The translations under genes and the position numbers were made by a program. Below, in pieces: positions 29,568 to 38,678 of a DNA stretch of 64,000 nt. The number at the start of each line of letters is the position of its first letter. Positions within the stretch are counted from its first letter, which is position 1. The stretch is from positions 558,001 through 622,000 of the forward strand of contig NZ_AP029048.1 in NCBI RefSeq assembly GCF_040371545.1, written 5' to 3'. The notes under the pieces are model-generated. The model was given only the letters and a program-made list of their open reading frames with translations, searched no databases and was not told the origin of the DNA. Source of the stretch: Synechococcus sp. M16CYN. Lineage in GTDB: Bacteria > Cyanobacteriota > Cyanobacteriia > PCC-6307 > Cyanobiaceae.

Positions 29568-30325
29568 TTCAGTATGTAATCAGTGCAAACAGAAAGTATC
29601 TAGACTGATTTCAGTCTCAGTGCTAAACGGAATAGTAGTCAAAGGAGTCTTAAGTATTGCTTACTTTATCTTAACGAAACTATTAGTTAGTATGTGATTC
29701 ATTATTGTTTGCATGGACGACAAGGTTATAGCAACGGAACCCAACTTAATAAGTGTTAAAATAGAGTGGTTAGTTCTTATTATTAACTAAGACAACATTG
29801 ATATACCTTGTATTATACTCACATCTTTTATCATAATACTTGAAACTAATAGCTTTTATATTCCAAAAAAGTCTTGCGCTAACCAATCTAACTCTTATCA
29901 GATTTTCTAATCGGTTATAGATCCATATAAATCTTTATTTCGCCAAAATTTTATTTGTCTCGAAATTATTAGAGAGGCAACATATTCTAAAATGGGATTT
30001 TGCTATAAGCGATGCCACACCAAACAGAAGCAATCTTGAAGTACAAAAAACTTTGTTTGGTAAAATTCTTCGACTTAAGTCAATTCAACTTGCATTAAAA
30101 TAAATATAAATCGTATAGGCATCGAGTATGTCATTTTATTAGTAACTTAGAATTGCTCATAATTAAATAAGTTAAGTGTATATTATCCTTAAGTGATAAT
30201 AAACTAATACTAATTAAATAAAAAATTTAAGGAAGTGAGGAACTATTGCTGTATCTGCAAGGACTATACACAGAGATAAAATATGATCTATTAGCTCCGA
30301 GTAATTATTTGTTTAAATTATATAT
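29568..30325. other. AT-rich gap after hisIE
   Basis: About 760 bases. A 25-codon ORF from ATG 29714 (MDDKVIATEPNLISVKIEW...) and an AAAGGAG site before an ATT at about 29657 are the only coding hints, neither convincing. The final 300 bases show nothing. Confidence 0.5.
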
Positions 30326-30957
30326 TTAAGGAGTAATTTTTACTTTAATTAACTGTCCAAAACGTGTAGGCTTCTGATACAGCCAGGTCAGTGTAAGAAT
30401 ATCGCGTTTGCTTAAATTTAAAACAGGGCTTCCTCCTTGATTAATCGCCATAACACTGGTAGAAATTAAACTGCGAACCCATAGTCCAGAAGCATGGCCG
30501 AGTTCGTGCATAGTTATTGCTTGTAATGACAAAACCCTAAGCTCGGGGGATGTAAATAGCTCCACGCGCGGCTCGAGCCGCCAACAGCAGCGGCGTTTTA
30601 CCGCCACCACCTGAAGTCGACTGCGTCCATCGCTAGCACGCTACACCAAACCAACTCGTTGCCGTAGCGGTCGTCGTCGCAAAATATGAATATGGGCCTG
30701 TGTTGGCGGACGTCACCCGAACTATAGAAAGTATCTTCTCCCACGCCATAAGGGCTGCCTCAAGGGCCGTACCCCAGCGACCCTCCAATTGATTGAGAGG
30801 TTGTTGGTTTGCAGGCTCAAGCCACATACCAACGTGGAAGAATTGGTGGTCCTAGGGCTTGTTGTAAAGAGCCCAGAGCCGTAAGCAGAGGCTGATTCCA
30901 CCTATGAATGTTGTAAATCCACGTTAATAATGCGAATTGATTCTGCTGGTGGGCATG
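30326..30957 (-). pseudogene. Decayed zinc metalloprotease (HExxH type)
   Basis: Three frame-shifted pieces together read like a secreted zinc-dependent protease. Piece one runs from 30957 and includes QFALLTWIYNIHRWNQPLL before a TGA. Piece two (about 30827-30690) includes NQLEGRWGTALEAALMAWEK. Piece three includes HILRRRPLRQRVGLV, a TAG, then RASDGRSRLQVVAVKRR and the active-site motif MHELGHASGLW, finishing with KPTRFGQ. At least two frameshifts and one nonsense codon separate them, and no start is left. The catalytic motif survives in the last open piece, but a functional product is unlikely. It lies 12 bases downstream of the DUF2214 gene on the same strand. Confidence 0.75.
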
Positions 30958-30969
30958 GATCTAATTGCA

Positions 30970-31461
30970 TTAAGTGATTGGCAAACCAACGCCACGGGCC
31001 ATCAGCGTCGCTAACAATGGAATACTGGCGAAACCAATCAACTCGATATTTATGATCCAACTAAGACGGTTAGCCAGAGATTGATCTACTCGAGGCACTT
31101 CACCCTTACGCAAGGGAATTATCCAGATAACGTAAGTGATCGTTGGATACAGCGATAGGCCTCCCACCGAGAAATACAAACCGACCTTCCACCAAAACAG
31201 CGGATTTTCAGTATAAAAATCAGGCCCTTGGCCGAAATGAATAACCCTAAGGATGCCGCTTACTAATAAAGCTAAAGCAGCTATGCCGTAAAGGATGTCG
31301 GTAACTACCATCGTAGTGGCCTCACGATAGTCGAGATTGGCTTTGATCAAGCGGCGCTCTAACACTAATGCCGTAAAGCAAAGGGTGAAACTGAGGTAAT
31401 GAACGTAAGCAACACCGGCACTTTTAGCGACGTCGGTAGTGAGGATGGTGAACAATTGCAT
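30970..31461 (-). CDS. DUF2214 family membrane protein
   Basis: Integral membrane protein of unknown function with four predicted spans: VHYLSFTLCFTALVLERRL, then ILYGIAALALLVSGILRV, FWWKVGLYFSVGGLSLYPTI and IINIELIGFASIPLLATLMA. From ATG 31461 it has 163 residues, the usual family size; an in-frame ATG at 31563 would add 34 residues with no family likeness. It is probably in the inner membrane. The decayed protease gene follows directly. Confidence 0.82.
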   Translation of the reverse strand: MQLFTILTTDVAKSAGVAYVHYLSFTLCFTALVLERRLIKANLDYREATTMVVTDILYGIAALALLVSGILRVIHFGQGPDFYTENPLFWWKVGLYFSVGGLSLYPTITYVIWIIPLRKGEVPRVDQSLANRLSWIINIELIGFASIPLLATLMARGVGLPIT

Positions 31462-31642
31462 TACATTGAAAATATGGAGAAAGCGTGACCATATTGATCC
31501 GCAAGACCTCAATATTGCAAGACCAGCTTCATGAACAGGAAGAAACCATTGAATATCGCACAAAACATTGATTCCGAACTTTTATTACACCCCCAAGATC
31601 AAAACACTTTGGTTCTAGCTTCAATTCAGCAATGAAGTTAAG

Positions 31643-32569
31643 ATGACTAGCTCCCTGAGCGCCTTTCTAGGTGAAATCGGTCGCCATCAACTGCTAACCC
31701 CCGAACAAGAATTGATGTTAGGGAGAAAGGTTCAGGCGATGATTGCAATCACTGAACCTTGTCTTATTGCAGGTGGAAAAGGACCGTCTTGCGCCTATAG
31801 CGACGATCAGAGATTTGTTATTCGTCGTGGTGAGAGAGCAAAGAATCAGATGATCACAGCTAATCTGCGCCTAGTGGTCAATTTGGCCAAGCGTTATCAG
31901 GGTAAAGGTCTTGACCTCTTGGATCTCATTCAAGAGGGTACTCTTGGCCTCACCCGTGCCGTGGAAAAGTACGACCCTACTCGAGGACACCGTTTCTCTA
32001 CATATGCCTATTGGTGGATTAGACAGGGCCTGAATAGGGCTTTATCCACCCAGAGTCGAACCATTAGGATACCCGTTAATGTAAACGAAAAACTAACAAA
32101 GCTTAGGACGGCCAAGACACAAACGATGCAACGCTATGGGCTCTCGGCCACCAGAGAGCAGCTGGCCAGTTACATGAACATATCTCTCTCCGAAGTAGAG
32201 GACCTGATGGCTTGTGAATTGCACAGTGCGACCGTTAGCCTTCAAGGAGCAGTGAAGTCTAAGTCTGATCCTTCTGAACTCGTGGACGTGCTGCCGAGTG
32301 ATGAATTATCACCGATGGAACGTGCCGAAGTTGCTGAACGTTCAGCATCTGTTTGGGCCCTATTGAACAAGGCAAATCTTACTCCCAAAGAGCATAAGGT
32401 CGTTATTTTGCGCTTCGGTCTTGATAACACCAACGAGTGGAAGACCCTGGCTGAAGTAGCCCGCCACATGAATTGCTCCAGAGAGTACTGCCGTCAGGTC
32501 GTGCAGCGCGCTCTTCGCAAGCTCCGTAAGGCTGGCGTTCAGAGTGACTTAGCGAAATCTGCGCTCTGA
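31643..32569 (+). CDS. Group 2 sigma-70 family RNA polymerase sigma factor
   Basis: Alternative, non-essential sigma factor related to the primary SigA. The 308-residue protein has region 1.2 (SAFLGEIGRHQLLTPEQEL) and region 2 (NLRLVVNLAKRYQGKGLDLLDLIQEG, then STYAYWWIRQ). Region 3 and a region 4 helix-turn-helix (LAEVARHMNCSREYCRQVVQRALRKLR) follow. A 40-residue insert with Cys residues sits between 1.2 and 2. The highly conserved region 2.4 supports recognition of ordinary -10 elements. Strains of this group keep several such factors for stress and light responses; which one this is cannot be said. Confidence 0.93.
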   Translation: MTSSLSAFLGEIGRHQLLTPEQELMLGRKVQAMIAITEPCLIAGGKGPSCAYSDDQRFVIRRGERAKNQMITANLRLVVNLAKRYQGKGLDLLDLIQEGTLGLTRAVEKYDPTRGHRFSTYAYWWIRQGLNRALSTQSRTIRIPVNVNEKLTKLRTAKTQTMQRYGLSATREQLASYMNISLSEVEDLMACELHSATVSLQGAVKSKSDPSELVDVLPSDELSPMERAEVAERSASVWALLNKANLTPKEHKVVILRFGLDNTNEWKTLAEVARHMNCSREYCRQVVQRALRKLRKAGVQSDLAKSAL

Positions 32570-32650
32570 CATTTGGTATTCCGGTGCGCTGTCTATTGGC
32601 CTAACGTTTTATATGGGAGAGTTCATGTATAGGCCCCTAATTACAGATTA

Positions 32651-33025
32651 ATGGTCAAAGCTGCGACTGGACCCACCATCGATGCTGATGTAGTCGGCAG
32701 TGAAATTATCGACGAAGGCATCTTTCGGAACTTGTTGCGCCGCGCTGGTCGGCAACTGGCAATCCCGGCCTTGGAGGCTATGGAATTATTGCTGGGATAT
32801 GACACTCCTACTCAAGTTCGGCTCACAATGCTTACTGCTTTGAGTTATTTGCTATTGCCAGCCGATCTAGTTCCAGATATTTTGCCGGTCGCTGGATTCA
32901 GTGATGATTTGGTAGTACTGACAACCGTGATTGGGCTCTGGAATCATCATGTGACGCCAGAGATTCGCAGCCGCGCTCAACGTAGGCTGAATCAATGGTT
33001 TCCCTTATCGCGCGAACGCAGTTGA
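32651..33025 (+). CDS. YkvA/DUF1232 family protein
   Basis: A 124-residue protein with the DUF1232 core TALSYLLLPADLVPDILPVAGFSDDLVVL, in which the Pro-Asp-Leu-(Val/Ile)-Pro-Asp motif is diagnostic and the segment is probably membrane-embedded. Function is unknown. It starts 81 bases after the sigma factor stop and ends three bases before the next gene, so it forms a pair with it. Confidence 0.85.
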   Translation: MVKAATGPTIDADVVGSEIIDEGIFRNLLRRAGRQLAIPALEAMELLLGYDTPTQVRLTMLTALSYLLLPADLVPDILPVAGFSDDLVVLTTVIGLWNHHVTPEIRSRAQRRLNQWFPLSRERS

Positions 33026-33028
33026 TCG

Positions 33029-33349
33029 ATGCCCGGATGGACTCCCGCTTTCGAAAGCGACCTCACACAATTACTTAAAGATTGGTTAAAGAATCAGGGG
33101 CGCACCCAAGCTGATCTGCGCCGCAGTCTTCATGCTGTATCGGCTCGAATGAAGTCACTTTTAGAGGTGCTTGAGCGCGATTACAATTCCCGTGGTCTTT
33201 CAGGCCTTGGCTTTCGCTTATGCAAAGTGGAAGCCGAATGGCACAGTGAAGGGCGCCCCTTCGATCAAACCTCAGGGGAGGCCACATCGGACCCGTTCAG
33301 ACAGTTAGATCTACTTTTGCAGGAGATTCGTCGAGATTGCTCCGGGTAA
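33029..33349 (+). CDS. Hypothetical protein, 106 aa
   Basis: A soluble, helical protein beginning MPGWTPAFESDLTQLLKDWL and containing LRRSLHAVSARMKSLLEVLE, with no domain that I recognise. Good codon structure and the three-base spacing behind the DUF1232 gene support it as real. It ends in a charged helix (LDLLLQEIRRDC). Confidence 0.7.
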   Translation: MPGWTPAFESDLTQLLKDWLKNQGRTQADLRRSLHAVSARMKSLLEVLERDYNSRGLSGLGFRLCKVEAEWHSEGRPFDQTSGEATSDPFRQLDLLLQEIRRDCSG

Positions 33350-33389
33350 CGATTGTTAACTGCACACTGGTGTTTTCAACAGCTGTGAA

Positions 33390-33638
33390 ATGAATCAGTT
33401 CAAAGTGTTCGAAGCGAGCCTTCTTGTTTTTATCGCTCTCCCGAATGGAACAACTACTGCTCTTGTACCAACGGGAGGTTGGTTGAAAGGTTCGGGAATT
33501 AAGGTCGATCAAGAAAATACTATCGCCCTGACCAACTGCGTGGAAGGAAGTGATGGATCGATCGGCCGTGAGGCTGTGACACTAAAATCGCGCACTCAGC
33601 CGACGATGCTCAAGCTCGCCCGTACTACACCCTACTAA
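33390..33638 (+). CDS. Possible small secreted protein, 82 aa
   Basis: Open frame MNQFKVFEASLLVFIALPNG..., with a weak hydrophobic N-terminus that could be a signal, followed by a polar region with one Cys (ALTNCVEGSDGSIGREAV). It lies between two same-strand genes, 40 bases after one and three bases before the next. No family recognised; it may be real but is less certain than its neighbours. Confidence 0.45.
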   Translation: MNQFKVFEASLLVFIALPNGTTTALVPTGGWLKGSGIKVDQENTIALTNCVEGSDGSIGREAVTLKSRTQPTMLKLARTTPY

Positions 33639-33641
33639 CGA

Positions 33642-34175
33642 TTGAGACCATTTCAAACGCTCCGCCGCGGGGTTAAACGACCTTTCCTGAGCTGGGTTGA
33701 TGCCGGCGAACGTGTTGTTGCTCGAATACTGGCGTTGATCACTGGAGTGGTGATAGCTTCCGCTCTGTTGAAGTTGGTTCTTTACCTGGGATCCAAGTTG
33801 CTAACCGGTTCGGAAGCCACTTGGTTGGGTGACCATCTAATCAAAGTGCTTGGTGATCTGCTCACTGTGCTGATCGCTCTTGAAGTTCTTGAAAACATTA
33901 CGAGTTATCTCCGACGTCACGTTGTGCAAATCGAGCTTGTACTAGTAACAGCACTTACTGCAGTTGCACGAAAAGTAATTGTATTGCCTTCAGGAGCCGA
34001 AAACAAACCACAGCTGCTTATTGGGCTTGGGATTGCTGTCGTGTCAATTTCTGCTGCGTATTGGTTAGTCAAGAGTGCTAATATAATGCCGGCTAAAGTA
34101 TTCCCAGACCAGGATCAGTCCTCTCCACCTCGCAAAGCTAATGCGGGTGAATCAGGAGAAGGTCTCCGTAACTGA
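33642..34175 (+). CDS. PsiE-like membrane protein
   Basis: A 177-residue membrane protein resembling the phosphate-starvation-inducible PsiE family: four hydrophobic spans (ALITGVVIASALLKLVLYLG, then LIKVLGDLLTVLIALEVLEN, VLVTALTAVARKVIVL and LLIGLGIAVVSISAAYWLV). The LEVLENITSYL motif is typical. The start codon appears to be TTG at 33642. The C-terminal 35 residues are polar. Whether phosphate regulates it is not shown; I saw no Pho box. Confidence 0.75.
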   Translation: MRPFQTLRRGVKRPFLSWVDAGERVVARILALITGVVIASALLKLVLYLGSKLLTGSEATWLGDHLIKVLGDLLTVLIALEVLENITSYLRRHVVQIELVLVTALTAVARKVIVLPSGAENKPQLLIGLGIAVVSISAAYWLVKSANIMPAKVFPDQDQSSPPRKANAGESGEGLRN

Positions 34176-34523
34176 AATTCGTCTTAATTGTAAACCTCGG
34201 GACTTCTGACAATAAAGTCGAGTACTGCTTATAAAGCTGCTGCAACAAGTCAACAAGAGTCGAAAGCCTATCTTCGGAACGGTTCTCGCCGATACACTTC
34301 CTTTTTCCTTGTAGAGAATTCAGTACTCGAGACAAATTATTTGCAGAAACAGAGTTTTTCTTGTTGGCATTTTCTCAACACTGATTGATGTCAAAACTTC
34401 AGAATTACACAAAAATAACCATCTGGTTGATCGTGGCCATAAGGACACCAATTAATCACGTCGCCTTGAATCGCTTTTAAAGTACTGTACAAATAACCGT
34501 AACCATCCTAGCCTGCCCAAAAG
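34176..34523. other. Gap between psiE-like gene and cytochrome
   Basis: About 350 bases with no supported gene or RNA. A minus-strand frame here (34138-34335) has no recognisable protein. The cytochrome promoter probably lies in it. Confidence 0.5.
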
Positions 34524-34985
34524 ATGGACCAGTGGTACAGAACAAATCCTAGTTCGGCGTTCGAATTCAGCCCGTTCGCTTTGAATTCAACCCCAACAAG
34601 AGATACTTATAGGCCGCAGATTGACCCCAAATCAAAAAGATGTGTTGTAGGCATCCTATTTGGAAGAACCTTGATTGTGTTAGCAATCGTTCTAATGATA
34701 CCGGCTCATACCAATGCTATTGGGTCGTTACGGGGAGCTACATTGTTTGAGCAACACTGTTCTGGTTGCCACGTCAATGGAGGTAACATCATTCGTCGTG
34801 GCAAAACTCTAAAAATGGAAGCGTTGGAACGTCGAGGTATTGCATCACCCAAGTTCATCGCACAAATCGCTCGACAAGGCATTGGCCAGATGAGTGCTTA
34901 TGCCGATGTGCTTGATGACGGCGAAGATCAAATAGTTGCCGAGTGGATTTGGGAACAGGCTCAGAACGGTTGGATTAAGAAATAA
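34524..34985 (+). CDS. c6-type cytochrome
   Basis: Small lumenal/periplasmic c-type cytochrome related to cytochrome c6. A hydrophobic signal segment (LIVLAIVLMIPAHTNA) precedes GATLFEQHCSGCHVNGGNII, which holds the heme-attachment CSGCH. The lysine-rich KTLKMEALER segment and the C-terminal helix DQIVAEWIWEQAQNGW are typical of c6. The axial Met is probably in IGQMSAYADVL, where classical c6 has Met-Pro. The first ATG (34524) gives an odd 45-residue polar extension before the signal; the true start may be further in, at a TTG or non-canonical codon. It may partner plastocyanin or be a c6B/c6C variant. Confidence 0.82.
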   Translation: MDQWYRTNPSSAFEFSPFALNSTPTRDTYRPQIDPKSKRCVVGILFGRTLIVLAIVLMIPAHTNAIGSLRGATLFEQHCSGCHVNGGNIIRRGKTLKMEALERRGIASPKFIAQIARQGIGQMSAYADVLDDGEDQIVAEWIWEQAQNGWIKK

Positions 34986-35777
34986 ACATCATCAACAGCT
35001 ATCCACTTTAGTTCTGACATATATTGGTTCTTAATTAGTTGTTAAGTATTGGCAAGGTTTTGAGCAGCAACACTATCAATAATAATTATTACCTCTCCCT
35101 TTTTATAGGGCCAAGATTGATTAGGATTTTATCTTGTTTAAATGTTTTAAGTACAATAAATGTTTTCCATAATCAAAGAGTATAATCTTTGAGTGCAATT
35201 AGTACAGCATGTACTCCAAAAGAAAAAATGTACAATAATAAGCCCCAATTATTAAGAGCCTATTCTTGATCTGGAGTATTACATTAGATATGACTGAGCA
35301 AAAATATCTATGTATCTATTAATTAACTCTGCAATAATATTTACAGAAAATTATTTTTTTCAGTTGAGCAAAGGATTCAATGGTACGATAAATGTTAACC
35401 TTATCTCGTACGTGGCAATTGCATGTCTAATAAAATAAGAATAAATAGAATATCTTAAGCTTATGCCACTCTACTAAGAAAGATTTTTGCAGAAAATGTT
35501 ATTAATTTTACTAGCATTGATATTGGCAGACAGAGTAATAAATATTAGTCAAAGATCAAATTACATCGCAACTGTGCAAAGTAATGAGAATCTTATTAAG
35601 CAAAAAGCTCATGCTAAATGCTTGGCCTGTATTTTGATACTAGGTTTGAATCGGGTTCAAACAGTAGTAAATCTGTCTAATGTTTGTTGAGCGGGAGCGA
35701 AGACTATGAGTGATTCTTATCCAAGTAATCATTTTTCATTGCTTTACATTTGACTGATTTTTTTTAGTGCTTAGCTT
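34986..35777. other. AT-rich gap upstream of trpA end
   Basis: About 790 bases. A 67-codon frame starting with TTG at 35487 (MQKMLLILLALILADRV...) is hydrophobic at first but otherwise unsupported. It includes a short inverted repeat (GTTTGAA/TTCAAAC, near 35645). Nothing else is recognisable. Confidence 0.5.
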
Positions 35778-36587
35778 TTAATCCGCAGCTTGTCGAAGCT
35801 TTGCACAAAAAGATATTGCTTCTGCAGTGATAGCATCAGGTTCTACAGACGCCATTCTTTTCACTAAAGCGCTCCCAATAATCGCTCCGTCAGCCCCCCA
35901 ATTACGTACTTGTCGCATTTGCTCTACCCCAGAAATTCCAAATCCCACAGCAACGGGTAAAGAAGATGTTTGTTTCAATGCTTGAACCAAGCCTTTCACT
36001 CGATTTTCCACTCGACTGCGTTCTCCAGTTACACCAGTTACGCTTACCAAATAAGTAAAGCCACGACTGTTCTGAGCGATGCAGCTCATTCGTCTTAGTG
36101 GGGTTGTTGGAGCAACCAAAAGAATAAGATCGATTCTTGTTTGCGCCGCGACCAAAGACAGTTGCTTGGCTTCCTCCAGCGGCAGGTCAGGAACTACCAA
36201 TCCTGATGCTCCTGCCTTTGCGGCTTGGTCACAGAAGCGCTCCATTCCCATGTTGAGTAAAGGGTTGGAGTAAGTAAATAAAATTATGGGAATAGATAAT
36301 CTTCCACGAAGAGAAGAGACCATCTCTAGGACGGTCGTCAAAGTAGTTTTAGAAGCGAGAGCACGAGCCGCCGCTGCTTGAATGACAGGCCCGTCAGCAA
36401 GTGGATCGCTGTAAGGCACCCCAAGTTCCACCATATCAGCTCCTGCTGCTTCTAGGCCAGCTAACACTTCAGCGGTGACCGATAAATCAGGGTCACCAGC
36501 CATAAGGAACGGTATTAAGGCCATGTGACCACTTTTCTTTAGTTGTTCGAAACGCAGTGCAATAGTCGACGGCTGCTGGGTTGACAT
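35778..36587 (-). CDS. trpA: Tryptophan synthase alpha chain
   Basis: Cleaves indole-3-glycerol phosphate to indole, which is passed to TrpB. The 269-residue TIM barrel has the catalytic Glu in [19 protein letters not shown] and the phosphate-binding loops [15 protein letters not shown] and VAVGFGISG. It is the distal gene of a minus-strand set with the DUF3007 gene and ndhL, an order known from picocyanobacteria. Confidence 0.97.
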   Translation of the reverse strand: MSTQQPSTIALRFEQLKKSGHMALIPFLMAGDPDLSVTAEVLAGLEAAGADMVELGVPYSDPLADGPVIQAAAARALASKTTLTTVLEMVSSLRGRLSIPIILFTYSNPLLNMGMERFCDQAAKAGASGLVVPDLPLEEAKQLSLVAAQTRIDLILLVAPTTPLRRMSCIAQNSRGFTYLVSVTGVTGERSRVENRVKGLVQALKQTSSLPVAVGFGISGVEQMRQVRNWGADGAIIGSALVKRMASVEPDAITAEAISFCAKLRQAAD

Positions 36588-36621
36588 CTTGGAAGCTCAA
36601 CCTAAGCGAAACATGTCAAGC

Positions 36622-36981
36622 TTACGATTCGGGAGACCTCCTATCCGTGGTGGGGACTTCGCCACCATCGGCACCGAGTTGATTCAGTAGCGCCTGCTGT
36701 TCCTTTTCTGTCAAAGCAGTGAACCGGGCTTCTATGTCGTTCGCAGCAACTTCGTCATAAACGCTGCGATACCGACGACGCTGCTCCATGTAGGTCATCC
36801 GTCCAGTGATAACGCGCAACATATAGGAGGTTGTCCAGACCATCACAATCAGCACCAAAAGGGCTTGCGCGGCTATACCCGATGAGAAACCCTGAAAGCC
36901 AGCCATCTGAAAACTGATTTGGCCTAGTCCACCAATCAGGAAAACCGCTAAGCCAATCAGTAGTACCTTTCCACGAGTCAA
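36622..36981 (-). CDS. DUF3007 family membrane protein
   Basis: A 119-residue protein with two hydrophobic spans (LLIGLAVFLIGGLGQISF and AQALLVLIVMVWTTSYMLRV) followed by a charged, soluble tail (TYMEQRRRYRSVYDE...). It lies one base downstream of ndhL and upstream of trpA. The pairing with ndhL is conserved in cyanobacteria, which hints at a thylakoid or NDH-1 connection; that is inference. Confidence 0.88.
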   Translation of the reverse strand: MTRGKVLLIGLAVFLIGGLGQISFQMAGFQGFSSGIAAQALLVLIVMVWTTSYMLRVITGRMTYMEQRRRYRSVYDEVAANDIEARFTALTEKEQQALLNQLGADGGEVPTTDRRSPES

Positions 36982-36982
36982 T

Positions 36983-37234
36983 TCAAACCTCTCCTTGTCC
37001 GCTAAGTCGAAAATTAATGAAAGGGGCGAACACGATCATGCCTGGGAAAAACAAGAACACAAATCCATAAATAACTAAACGCTCTAACTTGCTCATGCTA
37101 TGCCAACGGAAATTCATCCAGGCATAAAGCGCTAAGGGAACGACCACAAGGTATAGACCAGCTATCAGGGCGTAGGCCAACAGTACGAACAGTGTCTCTT
37201 CAGGGATTTGATTGGTGAGGAACTGAAAGTCCAA
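36983..37234 (-). CDS. ndhL: NAD(P)H-quinone oxidoreductase subunit L
   Basis: Small membrane subunit specific to photosynthetic NDH-1. The 83-residue protein has two spans ([22 protein letters not shown] and [20 protein letters not shown]) linked by [17 protein letters not shown], a segment typical of NdhL. It is the first gene of the ndhL-DUF3007-trpA set, and its start faces the tRNA-Leu gene on the other strand about 40 bases away. Confidence 0.92.
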   Translation of the reverse strand: MDFQFLTNQIPEETLFVLLAYALIAGLYLVVVPLALYAWMNFRWHSMSKLERLVIYGFVFLFFPGMIVFAPFINFRLSGQGEV

Positions 37235-37274
37235 AATGTCACAACGAGTGATGCAAATTTAAGATGGTTGCTGT

Positions 37275-37360
37275 GGGGGTATGGCGGAATTGGTAGACGC
37301 ACGCGACTTAAAATCGCTTGGGCCGTAAGGCCTGTGGGGGTTCAAGTCCCCCTACCCCTA
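37275..37360 (+). tRNA. trnL-UAA: tRNA-Leu (anticodon TAA)
   Basis: A type II tRNA with a long variable arm. The acceptor arm is GGGGGTA paired with TACCCCT, giving a G-U first pair, with discriminator A at 37360. The anticodon loop CTTAAAA carries TAA. The variable arm GGGCCGTAAGGCC and T-arm GGGGGTTCAAGTCCCCC are clear. The first position of the anticodon stem is an unpaired C/T. CCA is not encoded. No intron is present. Confidence 0.95.
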
Positions 37361-37476
37361 TCCGAACAACTCGAAACGGTAATAGCCCTAAAGCCTCGGC
37401 GTGGAATTCCTTCCACATAACGTGTCTTAACTCAGTTGTGGATAGTGAAGTCGCCGTTTGACTCCGTTACAAGCAG

Positions 37477-37560
37477 ATGGATGAACAGACCAACCTGTTG
37501 TTAACTTCCCTGGGCTGGGTGCTGTTGCAAGAGGATTCTGCAGTCTTTTCCGCCTTCTGA
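37477..37560 (+). CDS. Possible 27-residue small protein
   Basis: Within the 286-base space between tRNA-Leu and pyrC, an ATG opens MDEQTNLLLTSLGWVLLQED, ending in SAVFSAF and TGA. It looks like a tiny membrane-associated peptide with good codon structure. No family recognised, and such a short frame could be chance. Confidence 0.35.
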   Translation: MDEQTNLLLTSLGWVLLQEDSAVFSAF

Positions 37561-37646
37561 AACATTATGTAATATATCAAAAGCGGTTGTTTCTTTCGCT
37601 ACTCTGCATCGACTGATAGGACCGATTTGGCAGTGCGTTTCAGAGT

Positions 37647-38678
37647 CTAAACGCGTGGTTGCAATCGCCAAGGGAGCGTTTCTCCGGCGTGAAATGGAAC
37701 AAAGCCATTTACTAGATCTGGGACTAATTGTTTATCTCGTTGGAGAATGATGCGTTCTTCATTTACGGGTAACCCATAGAATGCAGGGCCATGCAGCGAC
37801 GCAAAAGCCTCGAGACGATCAAGTTTCCCTTCTTGGTCAAACGCCAAAGCGTAGCTTTCCAAGGCGTAAGGAGCATTAAAAATACCGGCACAACCACACG
37901 AGGTCTCTTTAGCGGATCTGACGTGCGGAGCAGAGTCTGTACCAAGAAAAAAGCGTCGATCTCCGCTTGTGGCTGCGCGACGTAAGGCAAGACGATGTTG
38001 TTCCCTTTTTGCTACCGGTAAACAATAAAAATCGCTGAGCAATCCGCCCGCGAACATCGCATTGCGATTGATATGGAGATGATGAGGAGTAATGGTGGCA
38101 GCCAGGTTCTGATCTGCAGAGCCCACGAAATCCACAGCTTGTTCCGTCGTGATGTGTTCCAAGACCATCCTGAGATCAGGATAACGCTGGCGCAGGGGCT
38201 TTAGCAAACGTTCTATAAATACTGCCTCCCTGTCGAATACATCTACGCTGATGTCCGTTACTTCACCATGGATGAGCAACGGCATTCCGATACGCTCCAT
38301 AGCCACCAAAGCACTATGGATGTGCTTTACATCAGTAACACCTGCAGCGGAGTTAGTTGTAGCATTAGCTGGATAAAGTTTAGCGGCAGTGAACACTCCC
38401 TCTTGGAAACCTCGTTTAAGCTCTTCAGTGGAAATGTCATCGGTTAGATAGGCGGTCATCAGCGGCGTAAATCTCGTCCTGCTCGGACAAGCTGAGAGAA
38501 TTCTGTTTCGATAAGCCCGAGCTGCAGCCATAGTCGCAATTGGGATGCGGAGATTAGGCATCACGACCGCTCGCCGAAAGGTCTTGACAGTGTTCGGTAT
38601 CACCTGGTTCAACGTCTCACCGTCACGAAGATGAACGTGCCAGTCGTCTGGCACGATCATCTCGAGTTGATCAATCAC
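37647..38678 (-). CDS. pyrC: Dihydroorotase
   Basis: Closes carbamoyl-aspartate to dihydroorotate in pyrimidine synthesis. The 343-residue class II enzyme has the zinc motif DDWHVHLRDG, the carbamylated Lys region TAAKLYPANATTNS, a metal His in LLIHGE and VLEHITT, and the catalytic Asp in FFLGTDSAPH. The start is GTG at 38678, overlapping the bicA stop (GTGA), so the two genes are translationally coupled. An internal ATG at 38660 is possible. Confidence 0.95.
   Translation of the reverse strand: MIDQLEMIVPDDWHVHLRDGETLNQVIPNTVKTFRRAVVMPNLRIPIATMAAARAYRNRILSACPSRTRFTPLMTAYLTDDISTEELKRGFQEGVFTAAKLYPANATTNSAAGVTDVKHIHSALVAMERIGMPLLIHGEVTDISVDVFDREAVFIERLLKPLRQRYPDLRMVLEHITTEQAVDFVGSADQNLAATITPHHLHINRNAMFAGGLLSDFYCLPVAKREQHRLALRRAATSGDRRFFLGTDSAPHVRSAKETSCGCAGIFNAPYALESYALAFDQEGKLDRLEAFASLHGPAFYGLPVNEERIILQRDKQLVPDLVNGFVPFHAGETLPWRLQPRV

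Noticed and set aside
35487-35690. 67-codon frame with hydrophobic start
   Set aside because: TTG start, AT-rich low-complexity sequence, no support beyond being open.
37435-37443. DnaA-box-like TGTGGATAG near tRNA-Leu as a possible origin
   Set aside because: A single imperfect site with no cluster, far from dnaA, so not evidence for oriC.
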